Source: Bacteroidales bacterium (GTDB lineage: Bacteria > Bacteroidota > Bacteroidia > Bacteroidales > Salinivirgaceae). Taken from it: 64,000 nucleotides of DNA. Shown one piece after another: positions 25,367 through 33,407 of the stretch; the first letter of the stretch is position 1, and every line of letters begins with the position of its first letter. The stretch lies in NCBI GenBank assembly GCA_012519055.1, contig JAAYQU010000014.1, forward strand, positions 48,248 through 112,247, read 5' to 3'. The notes beneath the pieces are model-generated. The model had not been told where the DNA came from. It made no database searches and was given only the letters and a program-made list of their open reading frames with translations. The translations under genes were made by a program, and so were the position numbers.

Positions 25367-28318
25367 TTAAAAATTCCATTTTAACCCAAGAATAAACGAT
25401 GGTAAATAATATTCGATCTGCATCAAGCGGTCACTTTGTCCTTGGTAGTAGTAGAGAGGCTGATTAAGCAAATTGTTTGCCTGTGCGTAAATTTGTATAC
25501 CTTTAGGAAGATTTACAGAGGCATTCACATCAAGAAAACTTTGTGTGCCGTAGTAGCGATCTTCAAAGGAACTTCCACCCAACTCATCAAGATAGTCATT
25601 AGTGAAGTTGAAAGACACACGCACTGAAACAAGCTTATCCTCATATGCAAGCGATGCATTAATGGTGTGAGGAGCTGTTCCCGGCAAAGGCATATCTTCG
25701 CGCACTTCGCCATCTTCATTGGTTATACCATTGGCAATAGAGTGTGTATAAGTGTAATTTGCGTTAACTACAAGATTACGTAAAATCCACGGTAGGAACT
25801 CGAGTTTGTGAGTATATGATACCTCTAAACCATACAGGTCTACATTGTCGCCATTGCGATATTGGCTATATCTCCATGTAACGCTATCTGCAATAGGATT
25901 GGTCAATTCTGGGAAATCCTGAGCAAAATGATTACGAGAATAGGCTTCGGTAGCGTATTTGTAAATAAAATTATTTAACCTCTTATAAAAAAATCCGCAC
26001 GAGATTTGACTGATACCCGCTGGGTAGTAACTTGCAATTAGGTCATAGTTGTAAGCATAAGTGCTTTTAAGATGAGCATTACCGGTGCTTATCTCTTCGT
26101 CGTCACTGTTAATAAGTGTATATGGAACAAGCCAATAGTAGTTAGGACGAGCAATAGAGGTGCTAAATGCTCCGCGAAGTGTAAATTTTTGGGTTGGCTG
26201 ATATCTGAAAGTTAGGTTTGGGAACCAATTTGTGTAACTATTGCGGTCGCGCACATCTTCTCCCTTTGTGTCGTCTATGAGCGTATGTCCTAGATAGTCA
26301 ATTTTTGTATGTTCCATGCGCACACCTGTAATGATTACAAAATCCTTTGTAATATTCTGATCCCAACGTACAAAGGCTGCATAAATATCTTCTCGTGCGT
26401 TATAATTTCCTGCATAATACTCTGCAAGAACATCTTCTGGCTTGTAAAGTGAAGTGTCGCTCAGAGGAATTTGACCAAGAAACTCATGAGAAGCAAAACG
26501 TCCGGGTACATAACCTCTTCCTCCAAGAAAACGTTCGTCATCATAATAATTGGTAGGAATAGCATTAAATAGATATTGGTTTGCATCACCTAAGAACTCA
26601 TATGCGAAATAGTTATTATCACGCACTTTCTCTTTAAATCGCAATTTTGTACCGAAACGTAGTCGTCCTTTTTGCTCTTTAATTATGCTAAGAGGTGCGC
26701 GGAAATGAAGTTTCGCGGTGTACTCATCTTCGTGTGTGTGCTGTTTCTCTTCAGCTACTTCGTCAAACGAATAGCCATCATCAGTTTCGTCTAACGTGTT
26801 GATTTTGGGGAACATACCATCTGAAAGATCTTGTGTAAAGTTGTGCTTTTTACTTTTATAAGTAATATACCGTTCATTAGGACGATCCTCTGAAGCCCGA
26901 GCAAAGCTACCCGACCATCTTGCTTCAAGCCATGGGGCTAAAAGGTGTTCACCGCCCATTCCCACGCTCAACACTCTTTGATCCTCAAGACGACGGTTCT
27001 TGTTTCGATCGTTGTCGATACCTCCCTTAGTTTGTCTGTCAAGTTCACCCTTGTAACCAATGATACTGTTATCTACAGAATCATAGACAGGTGACATTTT
27101 ACGTTGGCGATGACGAAAACGATTTTCGCGGTCGTCTCTCCAGTTATACATTGTGTTAAATTCAATTTTATGCTCAGGGTTAAAAACGTAGTCTAAATTA
27201 AGCGAACCACTTCTACGGATACGTTGCACGTCGTACTTACGTATTTCGAACTGTTTAATATAAGCGTTATCAAATTTGTCTTTCGCCCATTCAGCTTCAA
27301 TGTTATCTGAACCATAGTCTTTATCTTGATAACTTAGTGAAAGTACAGCTCCAAGACGGTCATTGAAATAGCGGTCGCCATAAACCAACCCTCCAACATA
27401 GGTCATTCCCTGGCGGATTGGGTTGTAACCAGTGGCAAGATTGGCAGAGATTACGCGCTTTTTGGGAGCAGCCTTGGTTACTAAATTCACAGAACCTCCA
27501 ATGGCATCAGCTTCCATATCTGGCAGCAAGGTTTTGTTTACTTCAATGGTAGAAATCATGTCGCTCGGAATAAGGTCCATTTGCACATTACGATTGTCGC
27601 CTTCGGCACTTGGCACACGTCCGCCGTTGAGTGTTACTGAGTTCAGAGCAGCTGAAAGCCCGCGCACCACAATGTTTCGAGCCTCTCCTTGATCAGCCTG
27701 CATTGTTATACCGGGAATTCGTTTAAGAGCATCGCCGACATTGGAATCTGGGAAACGACCAATATGGTCTGCTGCTACCATATTGGTAATATTGCTGTTA
27801 TTCTTTTCAATGCTGAGTGCTCGCGCCTGACCTTTGATTGCCTCACCTACAATAACTACCTCTCCAATTGTGTAAACTTCTTCCTTTAGTTGGATATTTA
27901 AAACGGTTTCCTTGCCTGCAATTACTTGGACAGGGGCTGTAAACTCCTCATAACCAAGATATTTAACACTTAACACATATTCCCCAACAGGAACATCAAG
28001 AAAACGATAACGCCCTGTCAATTCGCTTAACGTGTAACGGTTATCCTTGTCAAGCACAAGCAAAGCACTTGGAACACCAAGACCCATCTCATCTACTATT
28101 GTTCCGGCTATAGTTCCGGTATTTCTCTCAGCTGAGCCTCCTGGTGTATACGCAAAAAGTTGTACGGGCAATAGCAAAAGTGCCGCTACAATTGTTACAA
28201 TCAAGTGTTGAAGTATATTTTTTCTTCTATCCACTTTAATTTCATTTGAGTTGTTACAACAACCTTGTATTAACAAGTTGTCGTGTTGTTTTTTTTCAAA
28301 GTTTTTAATTGATGTCAT
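25367..28318 (-). CDS. TonB-dependent outer-membrane receptor with CarboxypepD-regulatory domain
   Basis: The 983-residue product has a hydrophobic export segment at about 37-56 that follows an unusually long polar N-terminus. A carboxypeptidase-regulatory-like domain comes next (GTIAGTIVDEMGLGVPSA, about 68-150), then the plug domain (SNVGDALKRIPGITM, VVRGL and DMISTIEVNKTLLPDMEADAIGGSVNLVTK), then a long beta-barrel ending in LGLKWNF with the terminal phenylalanine needed for BAM. No SusD partner gene is adjacent, so it is not a SusC pair. With the acid phosphatase gene 45 bases downstream it probably imports a phosphorylated or phosphate-containing ligand, which is inference. The true start may be one of several Met codons before the export signal. 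Confidence 0.92.
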   Translation of the reverse strand: MTSIKNFEKKQHDNLLIQGCCNNSNEIKVDRRKNILQHLIVTIVAALLLLPVQLFAYTPGGSAERNTGTIAGTIVDEMGLGVPSALLVLDKDNRYTLSELTGRYRFLDVPVGEYVLSVKYLGYEEFTAPVQVIAGKETVLNIQLKEEVYTIGEVVIVGEAIKGQARALSIEKNNSNITNMVAADHIGRFPDSNVGDALKRIPGITMQADQGEARNIVVRGLSAALNSVTLNGGRVPSAEGDNRNVQMDLIPSDMISTIEVNKTLLPDMEADAIGGSVNLVTKAAPKKRVISANLATGYNPIRQGMTYVGGLVYGDRYFNDRLGAVLSLSYQDKDYGSDNIEAEWAKDKFDNAYIKQFEIRKYDVQRIRRSGSLNLDYVFNPEHKIEFNTMYNWRDDRENRFRHRQRKMSPVYDSVDNSIIGYKGELDRQTKGGIDNDRNKNRRLEDQRVLSVGMGGEHLLAPWLEARWSGSFARASEDRPNERYITYKSKKHNFTQDLSDGMFPKINTLDETDDGYSFDEVAEEKQHTHEDEYTAKLHFRAPLSIIKEQKGRLRFGTKLRFKEKVRDNNYFAYEFLGDANQYLFNAIPTNYYDDERFLGGRGYVPGRFASHEFLGQIPLSDTSLYKPEDVLAEYYAGNYNAREDIYAAFVRWDQNITKDFVIITGVRMEHTKIDYLGHTLIDDTKGEDVRDRNSYTNWFPNLTFRYQPTQKFTLRGAFSTSIARPNYYWLVPYTLINSDDEEISTGNAHLKSTYAYNYDLIASYYPAGISQISCGFFYKRLNNFIYKYATEAYSRNHFAQDFPELTNPIADSVTWRYSQYRNGDNVDLYGLEVSYTHKLEFLPWILRNLVVNANYTYTHSIANGITNEDGEVREDMPLPGTAPHTINASLAYEDKLVSVRVSFNFTNDYLDELGGSSFEDRYYGTQSFLDVNASVNLPKGIQIYAQANNLLNQPLYYYQGQSDRLMQIEYYLPSFILGLKWNF

Positions 28319-28499
28319 TGCAAAGTAAATTAGTTAGTTACATTTTATTTTAATTAGCTTTGTCCTTATTTTGTAAGTTCTGTTTACTTTTCAACAAAAT
28401 CCCGTAAAATCAGAACCTTAGCAAAGTTGAGTAAATAAAAGAAGCTATCCTATACCATTACAAAAAGTTATTAATAACTTAACATTAAGGTTTCAAAAA

Positions 28500-28517
28500 C
28501 TTAATCTTATCTTAATC
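28500..28517 (-). promoter_or_regulatory. PHO-box-like direct repeat
   Basis: CTTAATC at 28500-28506 and 28511-28517 are exact copies separated by four bases (TTAT). The 7-4-7 layout and 11-base period match the arrangement of PhoB-type boxes, though not the enterobacterial sequence. It is 182-199 bases upstream of the receptor start. Given the phosphatase in the same unit, phosphate control is an attractive guess. Confidence 0.3.
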
Positions 28518-28642
28518 ATAAACACCAAGTTCTAAAGCGACATGTTAAACTAAACCTCTGTTTTATAATGCTTTGCGCTCAAGTGTCTGTTCGTTTTGTT
28601 ATTATATATTCAGTATTTAAGTTAAATAACTAAACATCAAAT

Positions 28643-28786
28643 ATGAAGCTGAAACACATATTTATAATCTCACTACTATTAGTAGTTGCAGGAACTACAA
28701 TGAAAGTCTATAAAGTGGGAAATGAAGTACCTGCGTTAATAACACTATTACTGGGGTCATTGGGTTTTTTGGTAACGCATTTTTAG
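28643..28786 (+). CDS. Possible small membrane protein (47 aa)
   Basis: ATG 28643 opens a 47-codon frame (MKLKHIFIISLLLVVAG ... GSLGFLVTHF) ended by TAG. It would make two short hydrophobic segments joined by a polar turn (KVYKVGNEVP), a hairpin layout seen in small GldL-like membrane proteins of this phylum. No clear promoter was found and it is too short to judge by codon use. After its stop, another frame stays open to 28931, so it could instead be part of a frameshifted older gene. Confidence 0.35.
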   Translation: MKLKHIFIISLLLVVAGTTMKVYKVGNEVPALITLLLGSLGFLVTHF

Positions 28787-28970
28787 TTTATGCACAAGAT
28801 GACGAACAAATAGTTACATTTACAATTAAACCATTGAGGCTATATATTTTAATTAACAATGTGTTTTACTGGAAAAGAGAAGATTTTTATCCAAACGAAA
28901 ATTTTAAAGTATGGATTAGCCATTAACTATGCTTAGCATATCTAAGTTGCTATATCTGATGAGTTCAGTA

Positions 28971-28999
28971 ACGTTGGTTGAGCTTGTCGAAACCAACGT
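28971..28999. repeat. Palindromic intergenic repeat
   Basis: ACGTTGGTT (28971-28979) pairs with AACCAACGT (28991-28999) around an 11-base loop that includes gagcttgtcga. The loop string is a piece of a palindrome (TTCGACAAGCTC type) that I recall as a dispersed repeat in many bacterial genomes. Confidence 0.55.
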
Positions 29000-29037
29000 G
29001 CCTACGGTCACTGAGTCTAATCAAAGCGACCTAATAT

Positions 29038-29457
29038 TTAACTTTCAATAATTTTTATCTCGTGTGTTAATTTTAAAAACTCTTTGTACATCGCACTAAC
29101 ACCACAGTAGCGTTCCTGGCTAAGAGAAATCGCTTTATTTATTTTTTCCGGATCTAAGTTTTTTCCCTTAAACTCATAAATAATATGCATGGTTGAATAA
29201 ATCATTGGATGCTCTTTTGTCAAATTGGCAGATACTTTAATATTAAAGTCATTTAAATCTACACGCATTTTTTTGAGAATGGAAACTACATCCATGCCAG
29301 TGCAACCAGCTAAAGCTAGCAACATTAGTGGTTTTGGACGAGGCCCCTTATCTTCTCCTCCTGCGGCTGAGTCAGTATCTAACATTAGTTTATGTCCGTT
29401 TACTTCTCCCTCGAAAGACATATTGCCTTTCCAATTCATTGATACTTCATTTTTCAT
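29038..29457 (-). CDS. OsmC-family protein (peroxiredoxin-like)
   Basis: From ATG 29457 the product is 139 residues. The two cysteines of the OsmC/Ohr fold are present: LALAGCTGMD and the C-terminal RYCGVSAM. The spacing and the KPLMLLALAGC context place it with the YhfA-like OsmC group rather than Ohr. These proteins reduce organic hydroperoxides or handle sulfur species, using a thiol or lipoyl partner. A start at 29517 would add 20 residues with no family similarity (HGIFNTDCRKQL), so it was not used. It is a single-gene unit. Confidence 0.87.
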   Translation of the reverse strand: MKNEVSMNWKGNMSFEGEVNGHKLMLDTDSAAGGEDKGPRPKPLMLLALAGCTGMDVVSILKKMRVDLNDFNIKVSANLTKEHPMIYSTMHIIYEFKGKNLDPEKINKAISLSQERYCGVSAMYKEFLKLTHEIKIIES

Positions 29458-29641
29458 TTTATGTTTGATTAATTGTTTTCTACAGTCGGTATTGAAAATA
29501 CCGTGCCAAATATCCATACATCTAAATATGTTTATATTATTTTATCTTCTTTTTAAATCTGTGGATTTGTTAACAATCTATAAAACAAATAGTTTTAAAG
29601 GTTATAAAGCTAAGAAATATAAATCATTTAGATAAAAACTC

Positions 29642-29649
29642 TATTTTTG
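29642..29649 (+). promoter_or_regulatory. Bacteroidota-type -7 box for tilS
   Basis: TATTTTTG is a full match to TAnnTTTG, 16 bases before the GTG start of tilS. No clear -33 element was seen. Confidence 0.45.
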
Positions 29650-29665
29650 CTAAAAAATTAGAAAA

Positions 29666-31006
29666 GTGTATCTACAGATTTTAAAACAGATAAAAAACGG
29701 AATACTTCCCTCTACCGATAAGCGCATTTTAGTTGCTACAAGTGGAGGAGCAGATAGTATGGTTTTATTATCGTTAATGCATAGGGTTGGATACAAAATT
29801 ACCGTTGCACACTGCAACTTTAATCTGCGCCCCGGTGATTGCGATCTTGACCAGCAATTAGTTGAATCGTTTTGTAAGAAATTGGGAATAGAGTGTTTTG
29901 TAGAATCTTTTGATACAGTTGGTTATGCAAAATCGCAAAAAATATCTGTCGAGATGGCAGCACGCGATCTGCGCTACAGTTGGTTTGCACAATTAAAAAG
30001 CGAACTTAATATTGATTTTATCGCTATCGGACACCATTTGAACGACAATATCGAAACTGTTTTGCTGAATATGACTCGCGGTACAGGTTTGCGAGGTTTA
30101 ACAGCGATGACAGCGGTACACTCTGATATTATTAGACCGCTACTTTTTGCCGAAAGAGAACATATCGTGCAATATGCTGTTGCCAACGATATTCCTTTCC
30201 GTGAGGATTATACCAATAGCGACAACTCAATACCGAGAAATCGTTTTAGAAATGTAGTAATTCCGGAATTTGAGAAAATCAATCCCTCGTTTCTCGAAAC
30301 AATGAAGAAAAATATTGATGTTTGGAACGATTGGTATCAATTTTCAATTAAACAACTTCAAACCATTCGTGACAAGATAGTAAGCCAAAATAACAATGGT
30401 GTTTTTGTCAGATTAGATAAAAATATGGATAAATCAACCTTGAATCTTGTTCTGTTTGAACTTTTGTCAGATATGGGATATAGCGGAAATCGTACCCACG
30501 AATATCTGAAAATAGTTGATTCTCAGGTGGGTGTATATATCAAAACAGAAAATCATTATATTGTACGGGAGCGAAACGGCGTGTTAATTACCGACTTAGA
30601 TATGATTGACGATTTTCAGACTGTTTCTATTGAATCTATACCGTTTTATGGCTCCGAAAAAATTAGTTTAACAATAGAGCATAGCGATATAGACCAAACC
30701 AATCAGTATAAAAATAACAGTTTTGTTGAGTGCATTGACTTTGAAAAAATCACACTACCATTAACAATTAGAAGATGGCAAAAAGGCGACAAATTTTTCC
30801 CAATCGGAATGAACGGTTCAAAGAAAGTAAGTGACTATCTGACAGATATAAAGAAAAAGTCGGTCGAAAAACAACAACAACTTGTTCTGACCGACAAAAG
30901 TGGAATTATTTGGGTAATAGGGTTACGTTTGGACAAACGCTATGCAATTACTAATCAAACGACAAAATTTTTGATATTGAAATGGAACACAGAGCACACC
31001 GATTAA
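29666..31006 (+). CDS. tilS: tRNA(Ile)-lysidine synthetase
   Basis: The 446-residue enzyme attaches lysine to C34 of the CAU-anticodon isoleucine tRNA, so that it reads AUA. The ATP-pyrophosphatase P-loop is SGGADS (26-31); HCNFNLR and the GHHLNDNIETVLLNMTRGTGLRGL block follow, and the C-terminal TilS domain contains RRWQKGDKFFPIGM and KKVSDYLTDIK. The start is GTG, placed because it puts the P-loop at the normal position and follows a good -7 box. The stop codon falls in a repeat-like sequence (see findings). Confidence 0.95.
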   Translation: MYLQILKQIKNGILPSTDKRILVATSGGADSMVLLSLMHRVGYKITVAHCNFNLRPGDCDLDQQLVESFCKKLGIECFVESFDTVGYAKSQKISVEMAARDLRYSWFAQLKSELNIDFIAIGHHLNDNIETVLLNMTRGTGLRGLTAMTAVHSDIIRPLLFAEREHIVQYAVANDIPFREDYTNSDNSIPRNRFRNVVIPEFEKINPSFLETMKKNIDVWNDWYQFSIKQLQTIRDKIVSQNNNGVFVRLDKNMDKSTLNLVLFELLSDMGYSGNRTHEYLKIVDSQVGVYIKTENHYIVRERNGVLITDLDMIDDFQTVSIESIPFYGSEKISLTIEHSDIDQTNQYKNNSFVECIDFEKITLPLTIRRWQKGDKFFPIGMNGSKKVSDYLTDIKKKSVEKQQQLVLTDKSGIIWVIGLRLDKRYAITNQTTKFLILKWNTEHTD

Positions 31007-31336
31007 ACTGATTGGCACAGATTTGTTTTTCATTTTTCGATTAATCATCTGAATGTTATGGCGTTGTAGAGACGTCACATTGTGGCGTCTCTACCCTAAA
31101 TTTTTCTTAATTTCTTAATGGTTTAATATTAATAATTTTAATGCGCAGAAAATCAATTGTTTAAAAAGATAAATAAATCAAACATCACGTTTTCACCCCC
31201 TTTGTCGTTAACTTCGATTTGAATAAATGAAAACAAACCGTTACTTTTACAAGTTAAAATTAATTGAAATTATTGTTGATTTAGGGTTAAAAACATTGAA
31301 ATGGTATTCGACCATTGATAATTGACATGTTAAATT
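31007..31336. other. Intergenic region between tilS and M23 peptidase gene
   Basis: The left part continues a degenerate sequence (acaccgattaaactgattgg region) that also covers the tilS stop codon. A near-perfect palindrome occupies 31066-31094. The rest is AT-rich and carries no recognised gene; the peptidase promoter was not identified with confidence. Confidence 0.5.
31066..31094. repeat. Near-perfect palindrome, GTAGAGAC type
   Basis: GTAGAGACGTCACA (31066-31079) pairs with TGTGGCGTCTCTAC (31081-31094) with one base between the arms and one G-T wobble. It shares the frame GTA(G/C)AGAC...GTCT(G/C)TAC with the palindrome at 40603-40630. Confidence 0.7.
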
Positions 31337-32227
31337 ATGTGTTTCAAAAAGAAAAAAGAGACAAAAGAGAAAAAAAAGAGAGCCAGACCTTTTAAACGCC
31401 GTTTTCGTCTTGTTATGATGGATGACGGTAACTTTAAAGAGGTTTGGTCGTTTAGGTTAACATTGGGTAACATTGTTTATAGTTTATCAATAATTATATT
31501 AGTTTTTATTCTGTTTGGTGGTATTTTAATGACATTTACACCACTAAAACATTGGATACCAGATTATCCCGATGCCAAAATCAGACAGGGAATTATCGAT
31601 AACTCGATTAAAGTTGACAGTCTCGCACAACTAATTGACATTCAGGATCAATATATTGTCAATTTGAAACAGATATTGGTTGGAGATATAAAAACGGAAA
31701 CACCATCATTGAAAAGTTTGAGCGAAAATCGCTCCGAAATAATTGATTCTTTGAACCAACGGGAGTTTGATTCAATTATTCGCGAAAAGGTTGAGTTCGA
31801 CAGACAAACAAGTGTTTCTGTTTTGCAAACGCCTGTAAATCAGTCAAACATTTCTACATTGCAATTTTTCCCGCCAGTAAAAGGAGTTGTTTCCAGTACT
31901 TTTAATTCAAAGGAACAACATTTTGGTATTGATATAGTAACCAAACCATCGTCTCCTGTTTGTGCAACACTCTCGGGCACAGTAATATACAAGGGCTGGA
32001 CACTCGAAGGAGGAAACGTTGTACAGATACAGCATACAAACAATGTAATATCCGTATATAAACACAATGCTGTAATCTTGAAAGACCAAGGCGACTACGT
32101 GCTTGTGGGCGAGCCTATTGGCGTTGTTGGCAATACCGGAGAATATAGCACAGGACCACATTTACACTTCGAGATATGGCATAATGGCGTTCCTGTCAAT
32201 CCGGCTGATTATGTCTCTTTTAATTAA
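31337..32227 (+). CDS. M23-family peptidoglycan endopeptidase, membrane anchored
   Basis: The 296-residue protein has a basic cytoplasmic start (KKKKETKEKKKRARPFKRR), one membrane segment (about 48-70), a helical linker and a C-terminal peptidase M23 domain. The zinc ligands are visible in HFGIDI (H-x3-D) and HLHFEIW (HxH), with TGEYSTGPHLHFE as in LytM proteins. It should cut peptide cross-links in the cell wall or, if inactive, regulate amidases; the ligands look complete. dxr follows after 11 bases. Confidence 0.92.
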   Translation: MCFKKKKETKEKKKRARPFKRRFRLVMMDDGNFKEVWSFRLTLGNIVYSLSIIILVFILFGGILMTFTPLKHWIPDYPDAKIRQGIIDNSIKVDSLAQLIDIQDQYIVNLKQILVGDIKTETPSLKSLSENRSEIIDSLNQREFDSIIREKVEFDRQTSVSVLQTPVNQSNISTLQFFPPVKGVVSSTFNSKEQHFGIDIVTKPSSPVCATLSGTVIYKGWTLEGGNVVQIQHTNNVISVYKHNAVILKDQGDYVLVGEPIGVVGNTGEYSTGPHLHFEIWHNGVPVNPADYVSFN

Positions 32228-32238
32228 ATTGTTGGGCG

Positions 32239-33402
32239 TTGAAAAAAATAATCTTATTTGGGAGTACAGGTTCCATTGGAACGCAAACGCTTGAGGTTGT
32301 CAGAGAGTCAGGCGATAAATTTGAGGTTGTAGCCATTACAGCCAATAATTCAGCTGACACTCTGATAGAACAGGCGCGAGAATTCAACCCCAAATATGTT
32401 GTTATTGGGAACAAGTCGTTGTATGAATATGTTCGAGCTGCTTTGTATGGACTGGATATCAAAGTCCTGGCAGGACAAGAGTCAATAAACAATCTCCCAA
32501 CAATAGTTAAAGCCGATACGGTTGTTACAGCAGTGGTCGGATTTTCAGGGCTAATCCCAACAATGAAAGCTATTGAGGAGGGAATGAATATTGCTTTGGC
32601 AAATAAAGAGACATTGGTTGTTGCGGGTGACAAGGTAATTCCAGCAGCCAAAAAGCATGGAGTAACAATCCTCCCTGTTGATTCTGAGCACTCTGCAATA
32701 TTTCAATGTCTTGTAGGAGAAAGCCACGAATCAATTGAAAAGCTGATACTTACCGCATCAGGGGGACCTTTCCGAAATTACACAATCGAGCAGCTTGAAA
32801 AAGTCACACCCGCCGATGCATTAAAACACCCAAATTGGAATATGGGTGCCAAAATCACTATAGACTCGGCAACCATGATGAACAAAGGGCTTGAAGTTAT
32901 TGAGGCACACTGGCTTTTCGATATTCAACCCGAGAACATAGATGTTGTGGTTCATCCTCAATCTATAATACATAGTATGGTTCAGTTTGTTGATGGCAAT
33001 ATAAAAGCCCATCTAAGCCTGCCCGACATGCGGTTGCCGATACAATATGCTTTGAATTATCCAGAAAGGACAAAAAATAATTTTGAGAGATATATATTTG
33101 ATCCCATTGATACTCTTACATTTGAAAAGCCTGATACAGAGAAGTTTCCATGCTTGCAAATTGCTTACGATACTTTAAAACAAGGAGGGAACTATGCTTG
33201 TATCGTTAACGCAGCAAACGAAGTAGCTGTAGCAGCTTTTTTGAAAGAGAGAATAGGATTTATGCAGATAACCGAAATAATTACAGAAACTCTTTCGCGC
33301 GTAATAAAAATAAGTAATCCCTCGTTAAACGACTATATTTATTCCGATCAGGAAGCACGTTTAAGAGCTGAACAAATAATAGAAAAAATTAAAACAAAAT
33401 AG
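32239..33402 (+). CDS. dxr: 1-deoxy-D-xylulose 5-phosphate reductoisomerase
   Basis: The 387-residue enzyme makes methylerythritol 4-phosphate, the second step of the non-mevalonate isoprenoid pathway, using NADPH and a divalent metal. Features: NADPH motif GSTGSIGTQTL (8-18), LANKETLV, PVDSEHSAIFQ with the metal-binding acids, GGPFRN and IDSATMMNKGLEVIEA. The start is TTG at 32239. It is followed by rseP after 5 bases, an association that recurs in many genomes. Confidence 0.97.
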   Translation: MKKIILFGSTGSIGTQTLEVVRESGDKFEVVAITANNSADTLIEQAREFNPKYVVIGNKSLYEYVRAALYGLDIKVLAGQESINNLPTIVKADTVVTAVVGFSGLIPTMKAIEEGMNIALANKETLVVAGDKVIPAAKKHGVTILPVDSEHSAIFQCLVGESHESIEKLILTASGGPFRNYTIEQLEKVTPADALKHPNWNMGAKITIDSATMMNKGLEVIEAHWLFDIQPENIDVVVHPQSIIHSMVQFVDGNIKAHLSLPDMRLPIQYALNYPERTKNNFERYIFDPIDTLTFEKPDTEKFPCLQIAYDTLKQGGNYACIVNAANEVAVAAFLKERIGFMQITEIITETLSRVIKISNPSLNDYIYSDQEARLRAEQIIEKIKTK

Positions 33403-33407
33403 ACATA

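Larger units (their letters stand above)
28319..29037. other. Intergenic region between TonB-dependent receptor and OsmC genes
   Basis: This 719-base gap holds, left to right, a 16-bp palindrome (AAGTTATT/AATAACTT, 28465-28480), a 7-4-7 direct repeat (28500-28517), a possible 47-codon gene (28643-28786), a stretch readable in another frame up to 28931 that looks like a decayed end, and a palindromic repeat (28971-28999). The receptor gene promoter must lie in the first part but no exact TAnnTTTG box was found. Confidence 0.6.

Noticed and set aside
28726..28931. Frame reading ...VYAQDDEQIVTF... as a gene of its own
   Set aside because: No start codon in a sensible place and no recognised family. 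Recorded only as a possible remnant in the gap description and a finding.
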